Part shown: in pieces, positions 19,074 through 27,671 of the stretch
How the letters are laid out: each line of letters opens with the position of its first letter
How positions within the stretch are numbered: position 1 is the stretch's first letter
DNA from: Syntrophobacter sp. SbD1
GTDB lineage: Bacteria > Desulfobacterota > Syntrophobacteria > Syntrophobacterales > Syntrophobacteraceae
Reading direction: 5' to 3'
NCBI GenBank assembly: GCA_900290365.1
Contig: OMOE01000141.1
Location: forward strand, 19,133-81,707
DNA length: 62,575 nt
Made by a program: the position numbers and the translations under genes
The notes under the pieces: model-generated
What the model was told of the DNA's origin: nothing
Databases searched by the model: none
Seen by the model: the letters and a program-made list of their open reading frames with translations, nothing else

Positions 19074-20333
19074 TCAATAGCCCCCCAATTCCATGACCGC
19101 CTCAACCATGGCCGCCAGGTTCTCCGGTTTTGTCTCATCAGGAAGGCCAACAGAAGCGTCAATGATCAATCCTCCGTTATCACCAAAGATCTCGATCAAC
19201 TCTTTGACATCGTCCCTAACTTCCGCAGGCGAGCCGGTAGTCATAAGCGAAGAGGGAACATTGCCCCAAAAACACATCGTGTCTCCCAAAACTTCCTTGG
19301 CTTTTCTGCGATCAACTACCTCGAAGTGGCCGGCAACTTTGCCCTTGGGCAGTTCTTTGAGAAACTCGAGCCGGGGGGTGTAATTGCCCTCGAATAAAGG
19401 GACGGGGGTCAGCCCGGCGTCCAGCAGTCCCGAGATTAAGGCATTGAGACACGGCCAGTAAAACCGGGCGTACTGATCGTTTGACATGAAACCGGCGGCG
19501 CCCCAATGGAGGGGAATAAAGACACGGGAGCAGCCTGTGTTTTTGGCCGATATAATTCCCTTCTGTATTGAGGCCGGAGTGAGCATCTCGATGGTCTCCA
19601 GAAGCTTTTCCGGTGCGCGGTACATATCTGTCATTGCGCCGCGCATGCCCCTCAGAAAATCCCCCACGCAATCGAAGGCCGTCAGGGTTACCCCTCCAAA
19701 TGCGAGGGGATAACCTGCCTCCCTCATCTCCGTCAGATATTTGGTGGTGGCCTGTCGATACCTCACGAACTCTTCTCCAAGTGCAACAAGCTGCTTCAGA
19801 AGATCGAGGATCGAAGGCTCCGCGGCGATCTCCGGGAGGATAAAAGCAAGATCGTATGGGTTTGAAAGCCAGTAGAGAGGGGGTAGGGCTAATTCTGCCA
19901 GAGGTGCGAGGGTTGTCGAAATCTGAGGCCAGATTTTCTTGAGAGTAAAACCGTTCGGATCGGTTATGAATTCAGCGTATTCCGTCGATTTTAGTGTCCC
20001 GTCACAACTGAATTGAAACGGCTGGTCATCTCTAAGCAAACCTCCCGGCCATTTGAATCCTGTCAATCCCAGGTTCTCGAGAAATCTAGCTGGAGGAAAG
20101 GCTAAGGGAGACATGGCAGTATCGAGATCCAGACGGACAGTCATATTCTTCATTGACTCGTAGCGCTGTTCGTAAAACAGCATCGCGTCTTTGTTGGAGA
20201 TGCCTGCGGCACGTGTTGGATAGTAATGAGCTATCAAAGGAGCTACTGGAACCCGATCCGGCTTTTTTAGCGCTATGGCGTCGGTTAAACGCTTTTCCCT
20301 TTCCTGGAATGAGGTGTGGCTAAAAGAGTCCAA
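19074..20333 (-). CDS. Uroporphyrinogen decarboxylase (UroD) superfamily protein, probably not haem synthesis
   Basis: 419 aa. The fold signatures (YGTNDQYARFYWPC-like block, CFWGNVPSSL, then TGSPAEVRDDVKELIE) are those of the UroD/MtaA/CmuA superfamily. True UroD is ~350 aa and in haem operons; MtaA-like members move methyl groups with corrinoids using an H-x-C...C zinc site. Here the matching positions read HFEV and IIDASVG, so those zinc cysteines are absent and the activity is open. The start is TTG at 20333, because AAGGAGGAG lies 6 nt upstream; the ATG at 20489 has no such site and lies before the operator. First gene of the leftward operon. Confidence 0.75.
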   Translation of the reverse strand: MDSFSHTSFQEREKRLTDAIALKKPDRVPVAPLIAHYYPTRAAGISNKDAMLFYEQRYESMKNMTVRLDLDTAMSPLAFPPARFLENLGLTGFKWPGGLLRDDQPFQFSCDGTLKSTEYAEFITDPNGFTLKKIWPQISTTLAPLAELALPPLYWLSNPYDLAFILPEIAAEPSILDLLKQLVALGEEFVRYRQATTKYLTEMREAGYPLAFGGVTLTAFDCVGDFLRGMRGAMTDMYRAPEKLLETIEMLTPASIQKGIISAKNTGCSRVFIPLHWGAAGFMSNDQYARFYWPCLNALISGLLDAGLTPVPLFEGNYTPRLEFLKELPKGKVAGHFEVVDRRKAKEVLGDTMCFWGNVPSSLMTTGSPAEVRDDVKELIEIFGDNGGLIIDASVGLPDETKPENLAAMVEAVMELGGY

Positions 20334-20491
20334 CTTACTCCTCCTTTTCGTTGGATATTGACGGAGAACCGCCTTTGTAAGTATCGTCCACCGACAAGCA
20401 CTTTGGATCAATTGCGGTGTGATCCGCGGACAGGAAAAGTGAGCAGAAGGTCGAACGGCAGAATGGGGAGCGCGGGAATGTTGGCTCATCG

Positions 20492-20545
20492 TGACTGAAT
20501 TACCAGTCAGTTACGAAAATAGCACAAGTCGAAATTGCTAGTCAA
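20492..20545 (-). promoter_or_regulatory. Leftward promoter with operator at +1
   Basis: On the minus strand, TTGACT (20545-20540), an 18-nt spacer and TATTTT (20521-20516) form a sigma-70-type promoter. The predicted +1 (~20508) falls in the inverted repeat TGACTG-N6-CAGTCA (20492-20509), a typical repressor site. The leader to the TTG start of the UroD-family gene would be ~175 nt. Confidence 0.6.
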
Positions 20546-20683
20546 GAATTTTTTCGGCGGTGAGTCAAACCTGCAAAGAGTGGAAAAAACAGCGTTCAAA
20601 CTTGATCTATCGATGGTCCGTCAGTTTTTCCGCCGTAATTTGAATAATTTTGACAAGCCCTTTTTGGGTCCGCCTTTTTCGGC

Positions 20684-20744
20684 TTGCCATGACAGGCAAA
20701 GAGGTTTAGACTTCTTTCATAATCGGCTAATGACCTGGCGGTCA
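20684..20744 (+). promoter_or_regulatory. Promoter of the regulator gene with operator-like palindrome
   Basis: TTGCCA (20684-20689), a 17-nt spacer and TAGACT (20707-20712) fit a sigma-70 promoter. The perfect inverted repeat TGACC-TGGC-GGTCA (20731-20744) lies just past the predicted start of transcription, ahead of the ribosome site AGGGAGG. This is consistent with autoregulation by the MerR-TetR fusion. Confidence 0.55.
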
Positions 20745-20775
20745 GCGCATCTATGTGCTGTAGGGAGGACTAATT

Positions 20776-22029
20776 TTGAGAATGCTTGCCCGGAAAGTGG
20801 ATTCAAAATCGGCCCCGATGAGTATTTCTGAATTGAGCAAGGTGTCAGGATTTTCCAAATCTACGATTCATCACTACCTGAAATTGGGTCTTCTGCCTCC
20901 GCCCAACAAAACCAGGGCTAATTTGCACGTATACAATGCAACCCATTTGAAGTGGCTCCGACGTATTCAGCAAATGAAGGAAACAGGAAACCTCTCGCTG
21001 ACGGAGCTAAAGGAATTGCTCGATAAGGGCCTCCTGACCAGCGATGACGCCTCCGCCCCGCAAACCGCATCCTCACCCGATGTGCAGCAGATGGAAACCG
21101 ATGTCCTGGACCTGCAACAGGCCAAGAGGTTGCATATCATCGACAAGTCAATCGCCTTGTTTTCCAAATTCGGCTACGAGGCGGTAAAAGTCAGCGATAT
21201 CACCGACGCGCTGCAGATGGGAAAGGGCACCTTTTACCTGTACTTTAAAAACAAAAGGGAACTCCTGCTTGCGTGCTTCGATAGACTCTATTCACTGATC
21301 TTGCCTCTGGAGATGTGGGATGTGGTTCGAAACGAGAAGGATATTTTTCTCAAGCTGCGCCATAGGTGGTCAGGGGGAAATGAGAAATATTCTTCCTTCT
21401 CAGGGGTGCTGAGTCTCATTCGCACTTCATGCTTTTGGGACGATGAAGAGGTGAAAGAAAACGCGAGAAGGGCCTATGATGTAATTATTGCACCCATCAG
21501 AAAAGATCTGGAAGTGGCAATCGCCAGCGGCAAAATCAGGGCGATGGATGCAGAACTGGCGTCTTACGCCGTTCTCGGGGTAATGGAAGGTCTCTCCTTT
21601 CGCCTTACTCTCGATTCAAGGTATTCCAATAAAGAAGGCGCCGACTTTATTTACCCATTCCTCATGTCTGCTCTTACTGCCGATAAACCATGCGAAGCCG
21701 TGGAAAAAGTCGTTGAGGGCGCGCGCATGACAGTAACCGATATGAACGGAACGGCCATCGAACTGAGCGGTACGCTCTTCAGTAACTCGCCTTACCTCAC
21801 CGGAAAGCTGGGTGATGCGGAAATAAAGGTCGATCCGTTGCTACTATCAACCATCGCAGTGAGTTCCGCAGATTCAAAGAGGATCGCCCTGCTCTCCGCA
21901 AAAAACGGGCAGGAAATATCGCTCGAAATCGACGGCGATACCATAATTGAAGGAGATACACCTTTTGGCAGTTTGCAGATTCCCTTCGCGAAAGTGTCTG
22001 AAATATCGTTCCATGCGAATGAAACTTAG
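20776..22029 (+). CDS. MerR-TetR fusion transcriptional regulator with C-terminal beta domain
   Basis: 417 aa in three parts. Residues ~15-85 are a MerR-type winged helix (MSISELSKVSGFSKSTIHHY, YLKLGLLPPP, then QQMKETGNLSLTELKELL). Residues ~115-300 are a complete TetR/AcrR regulator (RLHIIDKSIALFSKFGYEAV, ITDALQMGKGTFYLYFKNK, plus ligand domain). Residues ~305-417 are a Gly/Ser-rich, probably all-beta domain that I do not recognise. TetR proteins usually repress until an acyl-CoA or similar ligand binds. The start is TTG at 20776 with AGGGAGG 7 nt upstream. It lies between the two arms of the catabolic island, whose promoters carry palindromes at +1, so it is the likely regulator of the island. 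Confidence 0.88.
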   Translation: MRMLARKVDSKSAPMSISELSKVSGFSKSTIHHYLKLGLLPPPNKTRANLHVYNATHLKWLRRIQQMKETGNLSLTELKELLDKGLLTSDDASAPQTASSPDVQQMETDVLDLQQAKRLHIIDKSIALFSKFGYEAVKVSDITDALQMGKGTFYLYFKNKRELLLACFDRLYSLILPLEMWDVVRNEKDIFLKLRHRWSGGNEKYSSFSGVLSLIRTSCFWDDEEVKENARRAYDVIIAPIRKDLEVAIASGKIRAMDAELASYAVLGVMEGLSFRLTLDSRYSNKEGADFIYPFLMSALTADKPCEAVEKVVEGARMTVTDMNGTAIELSGTLFSNSPYLTGKLGDAEIKVDPLLLSTIAVSSADSKRIALLSAKNGQEISLEIDGDTIIEGDTPFGSLQIPFAKVSEISFHANET

Positions 22030-22096
22030 CCCATCCCGGGCACAATAATTTTTTTGCTTCCTTTGTAATCCATAGAAAAAAACCCCGAAAAAATCC

Positions 22097-22150
22097 TTGA
22101 CACCAGAGTCGCGTCCAGTTATTGTGCGCATACTGACTGATGCGTCAGTC
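22097..22150 (+). promoter_or_regulatory. Rightward promoter with operator at +1
   Basis: TTGACA (22097-22102), a 17-nt spacer and TATTGT (22120-22125), followed at the predicted +1 by the perfect inverted repeat GACTGA-TGCG-TCAGTC (22135-22150). With one more base on the left it reads TGACTG-N6-CAGTC, the same arrangement as at the leftward promoter. It would control the ligase gene and the genes after it; the leader is ~170 nt. Confidence 0.65.
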
Positions 22151-22304
22151 GTAGTAGTTGAGGCGTCGGCTTTCCGATGCTCGGTGATGACAGTGCCCTG
22201 TTCGCAGATATCCTCGCTCGCTCAAGCTCTTTTTTTTCATTTGGACCGCTTACTCTCTGTGGCCTGGCTTTCGGCTATCACGCCCGATCTATAAAGGAGA
22301 GATG

Positions 22305-23855
22305 ATGTTCACCCTGGGAGATATTCCTCGAAGAGGCGCTCGCTTATACGCTAAAAAAGAAGCCCTGGTCTTCGGAGGCGCCCGGCTGACGTACGCACGG
22401 TTTGACCAGAGGGTCAACCGCGCAGCCAATGCGCTCTTAAACTTGGGATGCCAGAAAGGCCAGCGCATCGCCATTCTCTCGGAAAACAGTGGAGAGTATC
22501 TCGAAGTCTACTTTGGAGCTGCCAAAGCCGGCCTGGCCCTGGTGCCTCTGAACTTCAGGCTGGCTCCCGGCGAACTCGTTCAGATCGTAAATGATGCCGA
22601 GCCGATAGTGTTTCTGGCAGGCGATGGATACGAAAGCGTGGCATCCATCATCAGGCAAAAAGTGCGATGTGTCCGGACATGGATAAGTCTGGACAATCCG
22701 TCTGAGGGATATGTGTCATACGAAGAGATTCTGAGGAATGCTCCGGATTGTGATCCTCTGGTGCAAGTGGACGAAAACGAGCTTGCTGTTCTGATGTACA
22801 CGGGCGGAACTACCGGCCTTCCCAAAGGCGTAATCCTTACTCACAGAAATCTGCTCTCCGCAACCCTCGGCATGGCACTCGGCTGGCAGTTCAACGAGTT
22901 CGACACCACCTGCATGTTCCTGCCTCTGTTCCATGCATCCATATGGCCGGTCTTCGTTTGTATGATGGTCGGCGGGAAGGTCGTTTTGATCAGGCGTCCT
23001 GAACTCGGAGTCATTCTTCAAACAATTCAGGATGAAAAATGCACCCATATGAACGCAGTCCCCACAATCTACAACTGGCTGCTGGATTATCCCGGTCTGG
23101 ATAATTTCGACTTGTCAAGTCTTCGGCTCATTATCTACTCCGGCAGTCCGATGCCTGTTGAAATCCTCAAGCGGTGCATGAGCAAGTTCGGCAACATTAT
23201 GGCCCAGGGATACGGTCTTACTGAAGCCGCCCCGCTCGTCACAATGCTCCTGCCTCACGACCACGTGTTGGAAGGGCCAGGATCGAGGCTGCTCATGAGC
23301 GCCGGAAAAGAATCGGTCCCGGTCGAGGTGATGGTGGCAGGAGTGGATGGGGCGCCATTGAAAGCCGGAGAGGTCGGGGAAATCGCTGTACGTGGACCTA
23401 ACATTACAGTCGGCTATTGGAAAAGAGAAGAGCTGACAAAAGATAAAATACGGGATGGCTGGCTGTATACCGGCGATGTGGGGCGGCTTGATGAAGAGGG
23501 ATACCTTTATTTGATAGACCGCAAGGCTGACATGATCGTCACGGGCGGTGAAAACGTCTATCCGACGGAAACGGAAAACGTTCTCTACCAGCACCCGGCT
23601 GTCCACGAGTGTGCCGTTACTTCAGCGCCGGACCGGAAATGGGGAGAAAGGGTACAGGCGGTAGTAGTCTTGAAGGAAGGAGCTATAGCAACGGAGGAGG
23701 AGTTGATTGCATTCAGCAAGGAAAGACTGGCGGGATACAAGTGCCCCAAGAAAATCGAATTCTGGGACCAGATACCAAAGACCCCTATCGGCAAATTGCT
23801 TCGCAAAGATGTGAAAAAAGAGTTCTGGAAGGACATGCATAGAAACATCGGTTAG
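22305..23855 (+). CDS. Acyl-CoA synthetase (AMP-forming, fatty-acid/carboxylate-CoA ligase)
   Basis: 516 aa, ANL superfamily. Motifs: MYTGGTTGLPKGVILTH (phosphate loop), QGYGLTEAAP, WLYTGDVGRLDEEGY and the C-terminal PKTPIGKLLRKD with the catalytic Lys. It activates a carboxylic acid to its CoA ester at the entry of the pathway; the sequence alone does not give chain length or ring specificity. The first rightward structural gene after the operator. Two ATGs are adjacent (22302, 22305); the second is better spaced from AAGGAG. The next gene follows after 33 nt. Confidence 0.9.
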   Translation: MFTLGDIPRRGARLYAKKEALVFGGARLTYARFDQRVNRAANALLNLGCQKGQRIAILSENSGEYLEVYFGAAKAGLALVPLNFRLAPGELVQIVNDAEPIVFLAGDGYESVASIIRQKVRCVRTWISLDNPSEGYVSYEEILRNAPDCDPLVQVDENELAVLMYTGGTTGLPKGVILTHRNLLSATLGMALGWQFNEFDTTCMFLPLFHASIWPVFVCMMVGGKVVLIRRPELGVILQTIQDEKCTHMNAVPTIYNWLLDYPGLDNFDLSSLRLIIYSGSPMPVEILKRCMSKFGNIMAQGYGLTEAAPLVTMLLPHDHVLEGPGSRLLMSAGKESVPVEVMVAGVDGAPLKAGEVGEIAVRGPNITVGYWKREELTKDKIRDGWLYTGDVGRLDEEGYLYLIDRKADMIVTGGENVYPTETENVLYQHPAVHECAVTSAPDRKWGERVQAVVVLKEGAIATEEELIAFSKERLAGYKCPKKIEFWDQIPKTPIGKLLRKDVKKEFWKDMHRNIG

Positions 23856-23888
23856 CAGAAAACAATAAGCCCTTTGAAAGGAGATACT

Positions 23889-25247
23889 ATGTCAGACAAT
23901 AAGTTCCCCCATTTACTCAGCCCAATCAAGATAGGTCCGTTCGAGCTCAAAAACCGTATCGCTCTGGCCCCGATGAACGAGACAATGGCAGGTCTAAACG
24001 GTGAGTGCACAATGCAGGAAGTTGCATATTACGCCACCAGGGCAAAGGGCGGGACAGCATTGATAACGACCGGCGCCATTATGGCGACCAGACTTGGTTC
24101 ACGTTTTGTATGGGGCCGGAACATGCACTGCTTCAATCCTGGGCACCTGCAAGGACTGGGCATGCTCACCACACACATTCACTATTTTGGAGGCCTGGCC
24201 AGTGCTCAAATGAGCATGGGATTCGGACGGCAGGGACATTCTTATGATGAAAATGAGCTGGCGCCGGCCCCGACAGCAGGTCTTCCCTATGAAGCGGCCA
24301 TGAATACCCAGACAAAAGGACTGGAAAAAGTTTTTGCAAAAAGCGAAAGGGCGCGCGGGTTTCTGGTCGGACAGATGACGCGGGAGATGAGCATTTCCGA
24401 GATCCGCAGCGAGCAGAAAGAATATGCCCAGAGCTGCCAACTTGCTGTTATCGCGGGTTTTGACATGATCGAGATACACGGCCCCCACGGATATCTTGAG
24501 CACGAGTTCCTCTCCCCCCTCTCCAACAAAAGAACCGATATGTATGGCGGGGAATGGCGGAATCGTAAACGCCTCATCAATGAAACGATGGAGCAGGTCC
24601 GTTATGCCTGTCCAGGCGTTGCTGTTGGCGTTCGCATCAGCGCGGAAGAGCACGTTGAGGGCGGATTGACTCGCGAGGAGATGATTGATCTGGCCAAAGA
24701 CCTGGAGGCCAGAGGCGCGGACTTTATCAGTCTCTCAGATGGCGGAGGTTATGAAGAGACATGCCATCTCGTCGGGACCGAAGAAGCTGCCGCACACATT
24801 CCTGGTGCTGGAGCGGATTTCAAGAAGGCATTGAAGGTCCCTGTTATCGTTGCATCCCAGCATGATCCGGTCAAGGCCGAGGCCGATATCGCGGCCGGAA
24901 AATTTGATATCTCCGCCATGGCCCGTCAATTGTTTGCCGATCCGGAGTACGCAAACAAGTTGATGCAGGGGCGTGCCGATGAAATCGTTCGCTGCAAAAG
25001 ATGCAATATGTGCCTGATGCGGTGCCTCTCGGGTATTACTCCCGAATGTCCTCAGAATCCATGGCTGGGGAGAGAATACGCTGACCCTGAATATGGCTTT
25101 GGAGCGCGCCGGAAGCATGAGTCAATCCTCATGAAAGGCGTGCAGAATGCGCCCATGCCGGCATTGGAAAGACCGTGGTGGAAAACGGAGATTCCCCTGC
25201 TTGAAGAACACTGGAGAGCATTTCGCGGTCCCGGCCCAAGGAAATAG
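23889..25247 (+). CDS. FMN-dependent Old Yellow Enzyme-type oxidoreductase with C-terminal cysteines
   Basis: 452 aa. It has an OYE barrel with intact active-site segment IEIHGPHGYLEHEFLSP (His and Tyr present), unlike the other flavoenzyme of the island. After the barrel it has CKRCNMCLMRC, a 4Fe-4S-type cluster, but it ends ~60 residues later without the FAD/NAD domain seen in 2,4-dienoyl-CoA reductase. It must therefore receive electrons from another protein. It probably reduces or isomerises an enone/enoyl intermediate. The start at 23889 has AAAGGAGAT 6 nt upstream; ATG 23874 is less likely. Confidence 0.87.
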   Translation: MSDNKFPHLLSPIKIGPFELKNRIALAPMNETMAGLNGECTMQEVAYYATRAKGGTALITTGAIMATRLGSRFVWGRNMHCFNPGHLQGLGMLTTHIHYFGGLASAQMSMGFGRQGHSYDENELAPAPTAGLPYEAAMNTQTKGLEKVFAKSERARGFLVGQMTREMSISEIRSEQKEYAQSCQLAVIAGFDMIEIHGPHGYLEHEFLSPLSNKRTDMYGGEWRNRKRLINETMEQVRYACPGVAVGVRISAEEHVEGGLTREEMIDLAKDLEARGADFISLSDGGGYEETCHLVGTEEAAAHIPGAGADFKKALKVPVIVASQHDPVKAEADIAAGKFDISAMARQLFADPEYANKLMQGRADEIVRCKRCNMCLMRCLSGITPECPQNPWLGREYADPEYGFGARRKHESILMKGVQNAPMPALERPWWKTEIPLLEEHWRAFRGPGPRK

Positions 25248-25385
25248 CTTAATTCAAAGGCATGTCCCTGATAGGTCCCTTTTGGCCTAAAACCTCGGGG
25301 GACCTGAAACATATGTCAGACGAGTGAGGAAGACAGTCGCGGAACTTCTGGAAACTGACACTGACGGGAGACAAAGGAGCATCAA

Positions 25386-26423
25386 ATGGCAGAAGAATTT
25401 AATCAGGACGGCTTCTTCAAAATAGATCCGGAAGCGCACCTGGTGGGAGACAGTGAGCCCTTCGAGTATTTTCCAGGAGTCAAGCTGTGGTGGCACTCAA
25501 TTGCAGCCATTAAGCGGCCGATGATGCAGGGAATGCCCAAGTCCTTCATGGAGACGCTTGAACCACACGAATTGAAGAAGGCTGCCGATCCGGAGTCGCT
25601 GCTTGCAGCCATGGACAAATACGGCGTGGATATTGCCTGCCTGCTGCCAGAGTCGATGATGGACACCACGGGGTATACGGGCCGGTTTTGCAGCAATGGT
25701 GAAATGGCGAAGGTGGTCGAGTCGAATCCGGACCGATTCGTATATCAGCCGAATCTCTCACCAATAAAACACAAGGGCGTCAAGAACACGATCTGGGAAC
25801 TCGAATATTGGGCAAAAGAAAAGGGTGCAAAGGTTTTGAAATATTATCCTCCCGAGGATACCCACATAAACGATCTCGACCTCTGGCCATTTTATAAAAA
25901 AGCCGAGGAACTGGACATCGTTCTCAACATTCATACGGGCTTCGGCTGGTGTGCGCCCGGCAAGTTCAGCAACGGCCTTCCCATGTACCTGGATGATGTG
26001 GCCCGCGATTTTCCTGATTTGAAGCTCGTAGCCTTCCACATGGGATACCCTTATTGCGACGACCTCAACATGGTGGCAATGGCTCACAAGAATGTCTACG
26101 TCTGCATAAGCCTCGTGGTGACCTGGGCCCTATCTTCCCCGCGCAAGTTCGCCAAAATGCTCGGCGAGGCCCTGCGATGGGTCGGTCCCGACAAGATCAT
26201 CTGGGGCAGCGACGACCCGGGACTTCACATGCAGATGGCCTGTGCAGTCAGGGGATTCATGGATTTCAAGATGCCGCAAGAACTGCAGGAACAATACGGC
26301 TATCAGGATGTCACTGATGAAGATAAACGAAAAATCTTTGGCGAAAACTTGGGAAGACTTATGGGCATAGATATCTCGAAAAGAAGAGTTCCAGGCATAA
26401 AAACAACTGTGCCATTGAAGTGA
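25386..26423 (+). CDS. Amidohydrolase-2 (ACMSD/decarboxylase-like) family protein
   Basis: 345 aa TIM-barrel metal enzyme. Visible ligands are Glu16-Ala-His18 near the start (an E-x-H version of the usual H-x-H), NIHTGF, VAFHMGYPYCDD and IWGSDDP with the acidic residue near the end. An E-x-H start is known in the decarboxylase branch (gamma-resorcylate and related enzymes), so C-C bond hydrolysis or decarboxylation of a pathway intermediate is more likely than amide hydrolysis. AAGGAG lies 7 nt before the ATG. 138 nt of non-coding DNA precede it; 15 nt separate it from the thiolase-like gene. Confidence 0.8.
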   Translation: MAEEFNQDGFFKIDPEAHLVGDSEPFEYFPGVKLWWHSIAAIKRPMMQGMPKSFMETLEPHELKKAADPESLLAAMDKYGVDIACLLPESMMDTTGYTGRFCSNGEMAKVVESNPDRFVYQPNLSPIKHKGVKNTIWELEYWAKEKGAKVLKYYPPEDTHINDLDLWPFYKKAEELDIVLNIHTGFGWCAPGKFSNGLPMYLDDVARDFPDLKLVAFHMGYPYCDDLNMVAMAHKNVYVCISLVVTWALSSPRKFAKMLGEALRWVGPDKIIWGSDDPGLHMQMACAVRGFMDFKMPQELQEQYGYQDVTDEDKRKIFGENLGRLMGIDISKRRVPGIKTTVPLK

Positions 26424-26438
26424 AGGGAGAATAGTGTC

Positions 26439-27641
26439 ATGTCCAAGGCGGAGTTTGCGATCATAGGCACCGGAGAAGTTCCCTGCGGCATTTACCCAGA
26501 TAGAAGCGAGTTCGAGATAGCTTACAGAGTCGCCAAGCTGGCTATAGCGGACGCAGGGATAGATAAGAACGAAATTGGAGCCGTTCTCAATGCGGCCCAT
26601 ATCATGGGTTCGGAGTTCAACACGGAGGCCTTCTTCGGACGTCTCCCCGAAGCGATAGGGGCGAAAAATTGTAAGATCGTTGCCACTACAGTATCCGGGG
26701 GAGGATCGAGCTTTTCGATAAGGAAGACGGCCGAGGGCATTCTGCACTCTGGTGAAACCGATTATGTCCTGGTTATACATGCCCAGCGTTTTTCCCAATT
26801 CGCCGCAAACGAGCAGATAAACTTTTTTGCCCATGCGGGGTCCGACCTGGAGTGGGAAGTCCCTTACGGCATGACCTACAATGCCCTCGCAGCGATGATG
26901 ACCCAGGGCTACATGGCCTATACCGGGACAACAGTCGAACAGGTGGCAAGTGTATGTGTGGCCTGCCGTAAGTGGGCAAATCTACAGCCCAACGCCATGT
27001 TCCGAGATAAGCCCCTTACAGTCGATGACGTGCTTAAAAGCCGAATGGTTGCATATCCTTTGACCGCAATGATGTGTAACGTCCTGGCGGATGGTGGATG
27101 CGCCTACATCATGACCACTGCTGAAAAGGCAAAAAAGGTCTGTTCCAGGCCTGTCTACGTGCTGGGAGAAGCCTCCGACTTCAGTCATCGCAGCATCGTA
27201 AATCTAAAAACGAAGAATATCGACAAAATGTATGAGTTCTACGCGCCCGTCGCTCAAAAAGCCTATGAGCGCGCAGGCCTCGGTCCGAAGGATATGGACA
27301 TTTTCGAAGTATACGGAGCTTATCCTATCACTTCGCTAATGTTTTTGGATTCCTTGGGCATCGTTGAGCCGGGCAGGTCCGGCGCACTTGTGGAATCGGG
27401 TGAAACAAGTCCTGGAGGAAGATATCCCACTTCCACCAACGGCGAAGCTATGAGCTTCGGGCATACCGGTACTGGAGTAGGATTTTCGGTTTTCGTGGAA
27501 GGCATTCGTCAGCTCCAGGGTAAAGCCGGGAAAGCACAGGTCGATGGCGCCAGGTTCCTTATAGAGGATTGTGGCGGCGGCGCCTTCATGGATGCTCATT
27601 TTACAGTTTTGGGCAACGAAATACCGAACCCCACACTTTGA
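26439..27641 (+). CDS. Thiolase-like (SCP2/lipid-transfer type) protein lacking the nucleophilic Cys
   Basis: 400 aa with a thiolase fold: N-terminal AIIGTGEVP, a middle block with YMAYTGTTVEQVASV and a C-terminal SFGHTGTGVG His motif. Where thiolases have the acyl-accepting Cys, this protein reads TTVSGGGSS, so it cannot form the normal acyl-Cys. Cys-less thiolase folds paired with a DUF35 protein are known as retro-aldolases (Ltp2-ChsH2 in steroid side-chain degradation); BbsAB of toluene degradation is a related thiolase-DUF35 pair. The DUF35 gene follows after 30 nt. I infer a CoA-ester aldolase or cleavage complex; substrate unknown. Confidence 0.82.
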   Translation: MSKAEFAIIGTGEVPCGIYPDRSEFEIAYRVAKLAIADAGIDKNEIGAVLNAAHIMGSEFNTEAFFGRLPEAIGAKNCKIVATTVSGGGSSFSIRKTAEGILHSGETDYVLVIHAQRFSQFAANEQINFFAHAGSDLEWEVPYGMTYNALAAMMTQGYMAYTGTTVEQVASVCVACRKWANLQPNAMFRDKPLTVDDVLKSRMVAYPLTAMMCNVLADGGCAYIMTTAEKAKKVCSRPVYVLGEASDFSHRSIVNLKTKNIDKMYEFYAPVAQKAYERAGLGPKDMDIFEVYGAYPITSLMFLDSLGIVEPGRSGALVESGETSPGGRYPTSTNGEAMSFGHTGTGVGFSVFVEGIRQLQGKAGKAQVDGARFLIEDCGGGAFMDAHFTVLGNEIPNPTL

Positions 27642-27671
27642 ATCCAGAGTTAAAAGCCCAAGGAGCAAACC

